A stretch of 64,000 bases of DNA from Ornithobacterium rhinotracheale (GTDB lineage: Bacteria > Bacteroidota > Bacteroidia > Flavobacteriales > Weeksellaceae), in contig NZ_CP035107.1 of NCBI RefSeq assembly GCF_004088395.1, positions 2,185,001-2,249,000 on the forward strand, read 5' to 3'. Made by a program: the position numbers and the translations under genes. The notes below the pieces were generated by a model. That model saw only the letters and a list, made by a program, of their open reading frames with translations, was not told the origin of the DNA and did no database searches. The first letter of the stretch is position 1. Every line of letters starts with the position of its first letter. Shown here piece by piece: positions 27,139 through 36,036 of the stretch.

Positions 27139-28068
27139 ATGACTCAAATCCCCCCCCTCCATAAAGGCGCCAAAATCGGTGTAATAGCCCCCGCGGGGCG
27201 CATCAAAACAGGCGAATTAGACTTTGCCCAAAGCTGGTGCCAAGCCCAAGGCTGGACACTCCAAATCCCAAACGGTATTTATGCCAAATATGATTTAGGC
27301 TACTGGTATGCAGGCCCCTCCGAGCACCGCTTGCAGCTCACGCAATCCGTGTTAGATGATACCTCGCTCGCTGCCATTTGGTGCGCGCGCGGTGGCTACG
27401 GCAGTGTACAAATCATAGATGCACTTGATTTTAGCCAATTTAAAAAGCAACCCAAATACCTCATTGGGTACTCGGATATCACGGTTTTTCATAATCATTT
27501 AAACAATTTAGGCATTCCCACACTGCACGCCGTAACAGCGAAGCCACTCAATACGAAATATTCCCCAGAAACCTACCAAAGCCTCATTGATGCCTTGCGT
27601 GGGAAGGCTTTAAAATACCATTTGCCCTCCGATCCACTAAACATTTTAGGCGAAGCCAAGGGCAAGCTTGTAGGAGGGAATTTGTCCATCATTTACAGTC
27701 AGCTAGGGAGCCAAACGGCCATTCAGGGCGAGGACTTAATCCTCTTTATAGAAGATTGGTATGAAAACTGGTATCATATAGACCGTATGTTGGAGGGGCT
27801 CAAGCGTTCAGGGCTATTCCACCGTGTGAGGGGGCTGATTTGTGGCAGTTTTACCAAAATGGATATAGAGGAGGAAAATCCATTTTATAACCACGATTTT
27901 GACCCCGTAGCCAATCAAGTGATTCACCAGCAAGTGAAGTCGCTTGGTATCCCCGTAGCGTTTAATTTTCCTGCTGGGCATTTTGGCGACAATCGTGCTT
28001 TAATTATGGGGGCAGAAGTCTCGTTTAAAGTCTTAGAACAAAATACGATTTTAGAATTTTTAGACTAA
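27139..28068 (+). CDS. LD-carboxypeptidase (peptidase S66 family)
   Basis: 309 residues, LdcA/MccF family. Cytoplasmic serine peptidase that trims the terminal D-Ala from murein tetrapeptides during recycling. Visible: KIGVIAPAGR near the start, WCARGGYGSVQIID, the nucleophile Ser in LIGYSDITVFHN, the catalytic Glu in LFIEDWYENWYHIDRML, and the catalytic His in FPAGHFGDN. No signal peptide. MccF-like detoxifying members share these residues, but the genomic setting favours murein recycling. It lies 19 bp upstream of the YraN gene. Confidence 0.9.
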   Translation: MTQIPPLHKGAKIGVIAPAGRIKTGELDFAQSWCQAQGWTLQIPNGIYAKYDLGYWYAGPSEHRLQLTQSVLDDTSLAAIWCARGGYGSVQIIDALDFSQFKKQPKYLIGYSDITVFHNHLNNLGIPTLHAVTAKPLNTKYSPETYQSLIDALRGKALKYHLPSDPLNILGEAKGKLVGGNLSIIYSQLGSQTAIQGEDLILFIEDWYENWYHIDRMLEGLKRSGLFHRVRGLICGSFTKMDIEEENPFYNHDFDPVANQVIHQQVKSLGIPVAFNFPAGHFGDNRALIMGAEVSFKVLEQNTILEFLD

Positions 28069-28087
28069 AAAAAAGCATTAAAATCCT

Positions 28088-28453
28088 ATGGCAGAGCATA
28101 ACGATTTTGGCAAAATGGCAGAAAATTATGTGGCCGAAAAGTACCGAAAAAATGGCTACGAAATATTAGCCCAAAACTGGTATTTTCACCCCGCAGAGAT
28201 AGACCTCATTGCGCGGCGAGGCAACACTTTGGCCATCGTGGAGGTGAAGGCACGAAATAGCGAAGCCTTTGAAAACCCAGAAGATGCCGTAACACTTGCC
28301 AAGAAAAGGCGCCTCATTGCCGCCGCCGATGCCTATATGCAGGAAAAGGATTTGGCACTGGAATGCCGCTTTGACATTGCGGTGGTGGTGCGGCGAGCGG
28401 GAAAATTACATTTTAAAGTCTTTACCGATGCCTTTTTTGCCCACGAGGTTTAA
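28088..28453 (+). CDS. YraN family protein (UPF0102, endonuclease-like fold)
   Basis: 121 residues with a PD-(D/E)XK-like core: Glu and Asp in AEIDLIARRG and the EVK of VEVKARNS. The family resembles Holliday-junction resolvase folds, but its activity is not settled. Conserved N-terminal FGKMAENYVAEKYRKNGYEI. It overlaps the convergent histidine kinase gene by 4 bp at the stops. Confidence 0.9.
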   Translation: MAEHNDFGKMAENYVAEKYRKNGYEILAQNWYFHPAEIDLIARRGNTLAIVEVKARNSEAFENPEDAVTLAKKRRLIAAADAYMQEKDLALECRFDIAVVVRRAGKLHFKVFTDAFFAHEV

Positions 28454-29364
28454 GCCTTTTTTAAGGAAAAAGAAAACACCGAACCCTCGCCATAGGTGCT
28501 CTGCACCGAGATTTTTTGCTGATGCGCCTCCAAAATATGCTTCACAATGGCGAGCCCTAGCCCAGAGCCTCCTTGCTGACGGCTGCGCGACTTATCGGCG
28601 CGGTAGAAGCGCTCAAAGATACGCTGCATCTCTTCGGGCTTAATGCCCATTCCCGTGTCTGAAATATTGATTTGCACCGAATCTTTCATCACTTGGAAGG
28701 CGACTTGCACCGTGCTTGCGCGCTGTGAATGATTGATGGCATTTACGATTAGATTCATCAGAACTTGTTCAATTTTCTCAATATCTCCGCTCACTTTAAT
28801 GGGCTCCTCGTAATCTTTGTCAAATTCCAGCTTTATATGATTATTTTCGGCCTTTATTTCTAAAAGTTCAAAGACTTCCTGCACCAGCGCTACAATGTTA
28901 AAAGGGTAAATGTCTAATTTCAGATTCCCAGATTCCAGCTCGGTAATTAGGTCTAAATCTTTGACGATGTAGGTGAGGCGTTCCACTGATTTATTGATGC
29001 GGTGGAGGTATTTATCGCGTATGCTTTCATCATCTACACCGCCCTCGATGAGGGTGAGCAGGTAGCCTTGAATGGAGAAGAGCGGAGTTTTGAGCTCGTG
29101 CGCCACATTGCCCACAAATTCGCGCCGATAGTTTTCCCGCTCATAGAGGGTGTCAAGCGTAGGGTGTGGGGCTGTTTTGGGCTTTGGTGGGGGCGTTTTT
29201 AGGCTGTGCCTCTCGGCATAATTTAAAAGCCCATAAGCACCCACAAATGCGGTGATGAATACTAAAATAGCACCTAAAATGGGCTTACCCCCCGTGCCAG
29301 CAGCGAGCGCCGCCAGCCCAAGGGCAAGGGCGGCGCAGAGTATAATTTTTTGGCTTTTCCTCAT
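28450..29364 (-). CDS. Sensor histidine kinase, PhoR-like
   Basis: 304 residues. Two adjacent transmembrane helices (about 7-22 and 29-46) with almost no periplasmic loop, then the phosphoacceptor His in VGNVAHELKTPLFSI, and the HATPase boxes: N (NLIVNAINHS), G1 (DTGMGIKPEE), F (IFERFYRADKSR), G2 (GGSGLGLAIVKH). No HAMP or PAS domain. Small sensing module and pairing with a PhoB-like regulator resemble PhoR of Bacteroidota, which senses phosphate through the transport complex. It lies 3 bp after the response regulator gene. Confidence 0.88.
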   Translation of the reverse strand: MRKSQKIILCAALALGLAALAAGTGGKPILGAILVFITAFVGAYGLLNYAERHSLKTPPPKPKTAPHPTLDTLYERENYRREFVGNVAHELKTPLFSIQGYLLTLIEGGVDDESIRDKYLHRINKSVERLTYIVKDLDLITELESGNLKLDIYPFNIVALVQEVFELLEIKAENNHIKLEFDKDYEEPIKVSGDIEKIEQVLMNLIVNAINHSQRASTVQVAFQVMKDSVQINISDTGMGIKPEEMQRIFERFYRADKSRSRQQGGSGLGLAIVKHILEAHQQKISVQSTYGEGSVFSFSLKKA

Positions 29365-29367
29365 TTG

Positions 29368-30042
29368 CTAATCATTGATTTTGTAGCCCACGCCTTTGAT
29401 GGTGGTAAAGCGGTCTTTCCCAAATTTTTCGCGTAGTTTTCTAATATGCACATCGATGGTGCGCCCACCCACGATGACCTCATTGCCCCATACTTTTTCC
29501 AAAATTTCCTCGCGCTTAAACACCCGCTGAGGGTTGGAGGCAAGGAGCGCCATCAGCTCAAATTCTTTGCGTGGGAGCGTGAGCGCCTCGCCTTGGAAGG
29601 AGACTTTATAAGTTTCGTAATTAATTTCTATATCCTTCAAGTGAATGATTTGTTGCGTATGCTCAGGCCGTTTAAGTTTCAGCAGCGCTTTGATTTTGCT
29701 CATCAGCACCTTGGGTTTCACGGGTTTAGTAATATAGTCATTGGCACCCACCTCGTAGCCTGCGAGCTGCGTAATCTCCTCGGTGCGCGCCGAGAGGAAT
29801 ACGATGAGCGTTTTGGCCAAAGAATCCACCCGCCTAATCTGCTGGCAAGCCTCAATCCCATCTAGCTCAGGCATCATAATATCAAGCAAAATCAAATCAG
29901 GCTTTATAATTTTAGCCTTGCGCACCCCCTCTGCGCCATTTGCCGCCGTTTCTACTTGGTAGCCCTCCTTTCGCAGATTGTAGCTTAAAAACTCTAAGAT
30001 ATCTGGCTCATCATCTACCAGCAAAATCTTGTTTTTGCTCAT
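29368..30042 (-). CDS. OmpR/PhoB-family response regulator
   Basis: 224 residues: receiver domain (1-120) with the acidic pair VDDEPD, the phosphoacceptor Asp in DLILLDIMMPELDG, Lys in ITKPVKPKVL, and a C-terminal winged helix (130-224) with EFELMALLASNPQRVF and VGGRTIDVHIRKLREKF. First gene of the two-gene operon with the kinase. It is divergent from the TonB receptor/beta-helix operon, its most obvious candidate target. Confidence 0.93.
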   Translation of the reverse strand: MSKNKILLVDDEPDILEFLSYNLRKEGYQVETAANGAEGVRKAKIIKPDLILLDIMMPELDGIEACQQIRRVDSLAKTLIVFLSARTEEITQLAGYEVGANDYITKPVKPKVLMSKIKALLKLKRPEHTQQIIHLKDIEINYETYKVSFQGEALTLPRKEFELMALLASNPQRVFKREEILEKVWGNEVIVGGRTIDVHIRKLREKFGKDRFTTIKGVGYKIND

Positions 30043-30129
30043 AATAAATTGTTTTCAAGGGTAAAATTACGATTTCTATGGGATTTTTTGTAGTAAAATC
30101 ATTGAGGAAAACATTTCTTAATGTTAATT

Positions 30130-30141
30130 TAAAGTACTTTA
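30130..30141. repeat. 12-bp perfect palindrome in the regulator/TonB receptor intergenic region
   Basis: TAAAGTACTTTA lies about 93 bp before the TonB receptor ATG and about 88 bp from the response regulator ATG. It could be a regulator site; TTAATGTTAA is just upstream. Confidence 0.35.
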
Positions 30142-30233
30142 CTTTCACATAACACATTGGTAAACGAAAGATAATTTGGGCATAACCTTTTGTTGTTTTA
30201 AATGTAATTCCTTTGCGGTATTAAAGAATTTAC

Positions 30234-32969
30234 ATGAAAATAAAAAAAATCTTATTGATTCTGATAGTGTTATTCCCCATTTATCTAGTAAATGCACAAG
30301 TGAGCATCATGGGAACCGTGAGAGATGCGCAAGGGAACCCGATAGAAGGAGCCGAAGTTGTAGTAGAAAACACCGATGTGGTGTACTATACCGAAGCCGA
30401 TGGCTCATACAATATTCAAGTGCCTACTGAGGGCGATTATACTTTAAAAGTAGCAGGATTTAATTTTAGCAATATTTCTAAAAAGATTAAGGCTAAAATG
30501 GGAAAAAACATCCACGAAATTTTTATCCCAAATGATTCCGAAGGCACCTCTGTTACCACGCTCGACGCGGTGGTGGTGGACGCTCAAGCCAATAAAGCCA
30601 ACGAAGTTTCCTTATTAAATGCTCAAAAAAAGGCACTCGCCATCAGCGAAAACATCGGTGCCGTGCAGCTGAGCAAGCAAGGTGTGGGCAATGTAGCAAC
30701 AGCCGTGACCAAAGCAACCAGCACCGTGAAACAACAAGGTAGTAGCACTTTCTCGGTGCGCGGATTGCTCGACCGATACAACACCACAAGCTTAAACGGA
30801 TTACCGATTCCGTCGAATGATCCAGAAAACAAAAACATCGATTTAAGCCTTTTGAAAACCGACATTGTTCAATACATTGGGATTGAAAAAGTGTTTTCAC
30901 CTTATAACATTGGGGATTTCGGTGGGGCAAACATCAACATCGTATCTAAAGAATTTAGCGGAAAACCTTATTTAACGCTTTCGCTAGGCTCCTCTGCCAA
31001 CCTCGAGGTAGTAAAACAAAAGAATTTCTATCTATCTGAAAATCAGGATTTTTTAGATTTTAATCAAGTAAAAACACCGAGCAACTCGCTTGAAATATAC
31101 GATTTCAATTCATGGAATTTTGAAAAGATTAAACGCCCATTGCTTAACTTAAATATGTCGCTCGAGGGCGGTAGAAGTTTCAATGTTTTGAATCGAAAGT
31201 TAAATGCGTTTTTCTATGCAGGTTTTGATAACGACTACACCACTTCAAAAGGAATTGAAGGGAATTACAACGCACAAGGCAACAAACTTAGCCTTTACGA
31301 TACAAACAAAAATAAATACACAACTAATGCGACAGGTTTAGTGAATTTGTTTTACAAAATCGATGCAAATCATAAATTAAAATTCACTTCAAACTACATT
31401 CATTCTTCGGAACAAGAGGTGAAAAATTACTACGGATACCATTACGACTGGGCACAAGAAGGCAAAGGAGTTGTGCTCCGTGGCTTGTTTAAAACAACAC
31501 AGCTTTTTGTGAATCAATTGGGAGGGAAACATAGCTTAAACAAAATTTTTGAATTAAACTGGATTGCAGGGTACAATGTGCTACACAGTGAGCGACCTAA
31601 CCGAATCAGCAATAAATTAATCTACGATGGGTTTGAAAGCTCGTATAAACTCAAAAGAGACGGTGGCTCATCGAACAGATATTTTGATGATTTAAAGGAC
31701 AATGAATTGGCAGCCAATGTGGATTTAAAATATTTCTTATCAGATGATTTAAATTTTGATTTTGGGTACCAAGGGCGTTTCAAAGACAGAAAATTCTGGT
31801 CTAAACAATACGATTTTGAATACACCGATGCGCACATTGGCGAAAGCTTGGTGCCAGATATCCACAACATCGATCAAGTGCTGAATGCAGAAAGATTTAG
31901 CCAAGGATTTTTCAACATTCGTTCGAATTTCTTGTATAATACCAAAGAATTAACGCCCATGTCATTCAACGGATCACAAAATGTGAATGCAGGCTATGTG
32001 AGTGCCAATTACAAATTTAGCCCAGATTTAACGGCTCAATTGGGCGTGCGATTGGAAAGTGTAAAACAAAACATCGCTTGGAAAACCAACTTAGGTTCGC
32101 TCGACGGGAAAAGCGATTTCGACACGCAATACACCAAATTCTTGCCGTCGCTTAACTTAAAATATAAATTAGACGAATACCAAAACATTAAATTATCGCT
32201 TTCTAGAACCTACACCATGCCTCAGCTAAAAGAGCTGGCTTACTATATCTACGACGACATCAGTGAACAATCGCAAGGAAACCCATTCTTGAAACCGTCT
32301 GACAATAACAACTTAGACATCAAATGGGAAGTGTTCCCTAAAAATGGCGAATTATTCTCAATTGGATTGTACTCCAAATATGTCCAAAATCCAATTTCCA
32401 AAGCACTCGTGGGCGAGAGTCTATACTCCTACCTCAACATTGGCGACCAAGCCTATGTGTACGGAATTGAAGCTGAAATAAGAAAAGACCTTTGGGAACG
32501 CGATCAATATAGAATTTACACCTTTGCCAATGCGTCTTACTTACAATCTAAAACCGACTTAAACAACGATAAAATTAGAGCAAATTCGCCTTTCTCTGTG
32601 GATTTCAACAAAGATAGCGAGCAACTGGAAGGGGCTGCCAATTTCGTAGCCAATGCCAATGTAGGGATTGATTACAACCTCAACGCCAGTCGTGGCAGTA
32701 AGCTAAACTTCGTGATTTCCTACTCATACATCGGCAAGCACCTCTACTCTATCGGTACCCAAGGTTTAGGACGCGTGGTAGAACAACCTTTAAACTTGCT
32801 AGATGCGGTTTTAAAACTAAAATTAAACGATAAAATTTCATTTGGGCTAAAGGCTAAAAACCTTTTAAATCCTAAAATCGAGCGCATTCAAGAAAACCAA
32901 ACGCCTTCGGTAATTTATCAATACAAAAACGGAACCGAGCTGGGTTTAGGACTTTCGTATCAATTCTAA
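30234..32969 (+). CDS. TonB-dependent receptor with carboxypeptidase-regulatory-like domain
   Basis: 911 residues: signal peptide (MKIKKILLILIVLFPIYLVNA), regulatory-like beta domain (SIMGTVRDAQGNPIEGAEVV), a linker, plug (FSVRGLLDRYNTTSLNGLPI) and a barrel ending GLGLSYQF. No SusC signature. It is followed 51 bp later by a beta-helix lipoprotein and divergent from a PhoB/PhoR-like pair. A -7 box near 30210 (TTCCTTTG) is only a partial match. Substrate unknown. Confidence 0.9.
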   Translation: MKIKKILLILIVLFPIYLVNAQVSIMGTVRDAQGNPIEGAEVVVENTDVVYYTEADGSYNIQVPTEGDYTLKVAGFNFSNISKKIKAKMGKNIHEIFIPNDSEGTSVTTLDAVVVDAQANKANEVSLLNAQKKALAISENIGAVQLSKQGVGNVATAVTKATSTVKQQGSSTFSVRGLLDRYNTTSLNGLPIPSNDPENKNIDLSLLKTDIVQYIGIEKVFSPYNIGDFGGANINIVSKEFSGKPYLTLSLGSSANLEVVKQKNFYLSENQDFLDFNQVKTPSNSLEIYDFNSWNFEKIKRPLLNLNMSLEGGRSFNVLNRKLNAFFYAGFDNDYTTSKGIEGNYNAQGNKLSLYDTNKNKYTTNATGLVNLFYKIDANHKLKFTSNYIHSSEQEVKNYYGYHYDWAQEGKGVVLRGLFKTTQLFVNQLGGKHSLNKIFELNWIAGYNVLHSERPNRISNKLIYDGFESSYKLKRDGGSSNRYFDDLKDNELAANVDLKYFLSDDLNFDFGYQGRFKDRKFWSKQYDFEYTDAHIGESLVPDIHNIDQVLNAERFSQGFFNIRSNFLYNTKELTPMSFNGSQNVNAGYVSANYKFSPDLTAQLGVRLESVKQNIAWKTNLGSLDGKSDFDTQYTKFLPSLNLKYKLDEYQNIKLSLSRTYTMPQLKELAYYIYDDISEQSQGNPFLKPSDNNNLDIKWEVFPKNGELFSIGLYSKYVQNPISKALVGESLYSYLNIGDQAYVYGIEAEIRKDLWERDQYRIYTFANASYLQSKTDLNNDKIRANSPFSVDFNKDSEQLEGAANFVANANVGIDYNLNASRGSKLNFVISYSYIGKHLYSIGTQGLGRVVEQPLNLLDAVLKLKLNDKISFGLKAKNLLNPKIERIQENQTPSVIYQYKNGTELGLGLSYQF

Positions 32970-33020
32970 AAAATCAATAAAAAATAAAAGAAAACAATTA
33001 ATTAAAATTTTGTAGAAAAC

Positions 33021-34181
33021 ATGAGAAAAAATTTCGTAAAAATCTTTTTAGTAGCTGGATTAAGCTTTGCAACATTAGGAACATTTACTTCTTGTAGCAG
33101 CAACGATGATAGCAACAACAATGGGGGCGGAAAGGCACCCGTAGAAGTAGCAGACACCAACTTGGGCGGAACTAATGGAATTTCACTTAAAAAAGGGCAA
33201 AGCTTGCATTTAACAGCCGATAAATCATGGAAACTTAGTGGACCACTTTTGGTAGCTGATGGAGCAACTTTAACTATCGATGCAGGAACTACAATCACGG
33301 CTTCTGGCGGAACTAGCTCTTACCTTGCCGTAGCTCAAGGAGGGAAAATCTTTATCAACGGTACGGCTCAAAAGCCTGTAATTTTTACCGCAAGTGAGAA
33401 AAAAGCGTGGGGTGGTATCGTAGTTTGCGGTAAAGCAAGCATCAACACAGGAGTTTCTTCTACCTCAGAGGTCGGAAGTTTGCCATATGGCGGAACTAAT
33501 GATACCGACAGCTCTGGTGTTATAAAATATGTGCAAATCAAGCATGCAGGAGCTCGCTTTACTTCAGAAAAAGAATTTAACGGACTTTCTCTTTTCGGAG
33601 TGGGTAATGGAACAGTAATCGAAGGGGTTTCTGTAATCGACGGAGCAGACGACGGTGTTGAGTTCTTTGGAGGTACTGTAAATGTGTCTAAAGTTGTTTC
33701 TATCAATAATGAAGACGACGCTATTGATTGGACAGACGGATGGTGCGGAACTTTGACAGATGCGTATGTGCGTAGAGATGCAAATAACATCGGGAATAGG
33801 GGAATCGAAGCCGATAATAATAAAAATAACAACGACGCTTCGCCTCGCTCAAACCCTACTTTGAGAAACATTACCCTTGTGGGGCACGCTGGCACACAAG
33901 ACGAAAAAGAGGGCACTAACTTATTCCGTGTGGGGACTTATGCCACGCTAGACAATGTAGTGGTTTCTGGCTGGGCTGTAGGATTCACTTTCAAAGACAA
34001 AGCGACTATAGATTACTTTAGCAACGGAAAACACATCACCAATGTAAAATTTGAGAATGTAGCTACCAAAGTAAACGGAATCGAAGAAAGTGCAATCTCT
34101 GAAAACGAAGCAGCAACGGGCGCAGGCGCAGGCACTCAATTACCAGATTGGGCTAAAGGCTGGAGCGGATACAATCAATAA
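33021..34181 (+). CDS. Right-handed beta-helix lipoprotein
   Basis: 386 residues with a lipoprotein signal peptide (lipobox FTSC, Cys25) and a short Asn/Asp/Gly spacer (SSNDDSNNNGGG), then repeated short strands of a parallel beta-helix (LVADGATLTIDAGTTITA, GKIFINGTAQKPVIF, TVIEGVSVIDGADDGVEFFG). The N-terminal cap is followed by loops with Asp-rich turns that could bind cations. Proteins like this sit next to TonB receptors in many Flavobacteriia, and are sometimes mis-named multidrug transporters. It is probably a surface partner of the upstream receptor. No pectate-lyase catalytic set is apparent. Confidence 0.85.
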   Translation: MRKNFVKIFLVAGLSFATLGTFTSCSSNDDSNNNGGGKAPVEVADTNLGGTNGISLKKGQSLHLTADKSWKLSGPLLVADGATLTIDAGTTITASGGTSSYLAVAQGGKIFINGTAQKPVIFTASEKKAWGGIVVCGKASINTGVSSTSEVGSLPYGGTNDTDSSGVIKYVQIKHAGARFTSEKEFNGLSLFGVGNGTVIEGVSVIDGADDGVEFFGGTVNVSKVVSINNEDDAIDWTDGWCGTLTDAYVRRDANNIGNRGIEADNNKNNNDASPRSNPTLRNITLVGHAGTQDEKEGTNLFRVGTYATLDNVVVSGWAVGFTFKDKATIDYFSNGKHITNVKFENVATKVNGIEESAISENEAATGAGAGTQLPDWAKGWSGYNQ

Positions 34182-34220
34182 ACATTATTCATTCTTTGTA
34201 TAAATTTAATTATTATCCCC

Positions 34221-34255
34221 AATAAGCACCTTTCCTCATGGGTGCTTATTTTTTT
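34221..34255 (+). terminator. Terminator after the beta-helix lipoprotein gene
   Basis: 10-bp stem AATAAGCACC (34221-34230) with GGTGCTTATT (34241-34250), then TTTTT. Confidence 0.88.
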
Positions 34256-34295
34256 GGGTTTAAAATTCATGAGAATAATGTTTTAAGCTTTTAAA

Positions 34296-34769
34296 TTAAA
34301 GCAAACTCGCTTGCTCGGTACGCTCAAAGCCCATGTCTATTTTAAGGTTTTCGCCATCAGCAGCCTCGGTCGCCAGTTGGTCGGCGCGTTCGTTCCATTT
34401 ATGTCCTGCGTGTCCTTTAATCCACTCGAGTTTCACATTGTGCTTGCGATAATTGCGCAAAAATCGCATCCACAAATCGGGATTTTTTTTGCCAGAGAAA
34501 TTCTTTTTTTCCCAATTGAAAACCCATTTTTTATTCACCGCATCGCACACATATTTGGAATCGGTGATGATGGTGATGTCTTGCTTATCGCGCAATTTTT
34601 CGAGCGCAGTAATGGCTGCTAGAAGTTCCATTCGGTTGTTGGTCGTGTTGCGAAAACCCATCGAAAACTCTTTTTTGAGTTTAAGCTCGGGAGCAATCAG
34701 CACCACACCAAATCCTCCTCTCCCAGGATTACCTCGCGAAGAGCCATCTGTAAAGGCGTAAATTTGCAT
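34296..34769 (-). CDS. rnhA: Ribonuclease HI
   Basis: 157 residues. Degrades RNA in RNA-DNA hybrids. The four acidic residues are in place: FTDGSSRGNPG, NNRMELLAAI, IITDSKYVCDA and GHKWNERADQLA, with the His of KGHAGH. Lies 3 bp after ribH on the same strand. Confidence 0.96.
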   Translation of the reverse strand: MQIYAFTDGSSRGNPGRGGFGVVLIAPELKLKKEFSMGFRNTTNNRMELLAAITALEKLRDKQDITIITDSKYVCDAVNKKWVFNWEKKNFSGKKNPDLWMRFLRNYRKHNVKLEWIKGHAGHKWNERADQLATEAADGENLKIDMGFERTEQASLL

Positions 34770-34772
34770 TTT

Positions 34773-35261
34773 TTACAACCCTCTTTGGTTTCGGATGTCT
34801 GCCATTTGCAAGGCGGCTACGGCGGCTTCTACACCCTTGTTTCCGTGCTTTCCTCCTGCTCTATTGCGAGATTGCTCAATATTATTATCTGTCAAAACAC
34901 AGAAAATCACAGGCGTGTTTTGCGACACATTAAGCTGCATAATACCTTGTGTTACGCCTTGGCACACAAAATCAAAATGTGCCGTTTCGCCACGAATTAC
35001 ACTCCCAATAACGATTATAGCATCGCAATATTTTGTCAAGAGTTTAGCACCATAAGGCAATTCAAAACTTCCTGGCACTTCTAGTGTTTTAATGTTCTTA
35101 TCTGATGCGCCTAAGTCTTTTAAAGTTTCAATCGCGCCGTCTCTAAGTGCATGCGTGATTTCTGAGTTCCAAGATGAAACAACAATGCCAAACTTATACG
35201 GTTTGGCACTAGGTAGTTCTTCTTTATTGTATTGAGATAAATTTTTGTTTTCTGTTGCCAT
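34773..35261 (-). CDS. ribH: 6,7-dimethyl-8-ribityllumazine synthase
   Basis: 162 residues. Condenses the ribitylamino-pyrimidine with dihydroxybutanone phosphate in riboflavin synthesis, forming icosahedral or pentameric shells. Motifs: VVSSWNSEITHAL, EVPGSFELPYGAK, VIGSVIRGETAHFDFV (catalytic His), and NRAGGKHGNKG. Lies 2 bp after the TPR protein gene. No FMN riboswitch is seen upstream. Confidence 0.97.
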   Translation of the reverse strand: MATENKNLSQYNKEELPSAKPYKFGIVVSSWNSEITHALRDGAIETLKDLGASDKNIKTLEVPGSFELPYGAKLLTKYCDAIIVIGSVIRGETAHFDFVCQGVTQGIMQLNVSQNTPVIFCVLTDNNIEQSRNRAGGKHGNKGVEAAVAALQMADIRNQRGL

Positions 35262-35263
35262 TA

Positions 35264-35959
35264 TTATTTAGCATTGGTTAAAAGGACATACAATTTATCC
35301 ATATCTGAACCTAATCCTTCTGCGTATTCTTTGTTATATGCGTCGATCAATTTTACTGCTTCGTCGAATTTCTTGGTTTCGTATGCTAAAATAGCAGCTT
35401 TTCTTGTATAGATTCTTTGGATTGTTTGCACATTAGTAGCTTTAGCAGCTTTGGCATAAGCATCATAGGCTTCTTCTTTTTTGCCTAATTGAGAAAGTGC
35501 ATCTCCTATCGCCCCTTCTTTCACGGCGGCAGATACTTTTTCTGAGGTCTTGAATGCTTTGAAATGCTCTATGGCCTCTTGGTACTTGCCTAATTTATAA
35601 TTGGCTACGCCTGCTTTAAACTGGGCTAAGTTAGCGGCATTAGTTCCTCCGAAATCATTGATGATTTGCTCAAATCCTAAGTAAGCTCCTTGGCTTCCGC
35701 TCAGTGCCAATTGCATAGAATCTTGCTGATACATTCTATCTGCGGTTACAATTTCTTTGTTAGCTTCCTCGTTTTTAGGGTCTACAATAAATCTTAAATA
35801 AGCGAAATAACCTAAAACCACGACCACTAAGGCACCAAAAATGATTCCTAAAAGTTTGGCGTTTTTTTCTAAAAAGTGCTCTGAACTTTGTGCAGTTTGT
35901 TCTAATTTCTCAAAAGCCCCCTGTGTGGCGTATTTTTTATGATTCTCTTTTCTTGCCAT
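35264..35959 (-). CDS. Membrane-anchored tetratricopeptide repeat protein
   Basis: 231 residues. A cytoplasmic N-terminus (MARKENHKKYATQGAFEKLE), one transmembrane helix (about 36-57, LLGIIFGALVVVVLGYFAYL) and an extracytoplasmic TPR array (FKAGVANYKLGKYQEAIEHF, then ALSQLGKKEEAYDAYAKAAK). Topology resembles YfgM, an ancillary subunit at the SecYEG translocon. I chose the ATG at 35959; the frame extends 24 bp upstream to an ATG at 35983. Operon with ribH and rnhA. Confidence 0.82.
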   Translation of the reverse strand: MARKENHKKYATQGAFEKLEQTAQSSEHFLEKNAKLLGIIFGALVVVVLGYFAYLRFIVDPKNEEANKEIVTADRMYQQDSMQLALSGSQGAYLGFEQIINDFGGTNAANLAQFKAGVANYKLGKYQEAIEHFKAFKTSEKVSAAVKEGAIGDALSQLGKKEEAYDAYAKAAKATNVQTIQRIYTRKAAILAYETKKFDEAVKLIDAYNKEYAEGLGSDMDKLYVLLTNAK

Positions 35960-36036
35960 TTTTCTATGGTTTACAATATGCAAAAGTAATAATTAATATG
36001 CTAAAAATAAAATGATTTTTTGAATTGAAAGATTTT

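Noticed and set aside
28296-28643. 115-codon plus-strand frame across the yraN-like/kinase junction
   Set aside because: Out of frame with both genes, each of which has clear family motifs.
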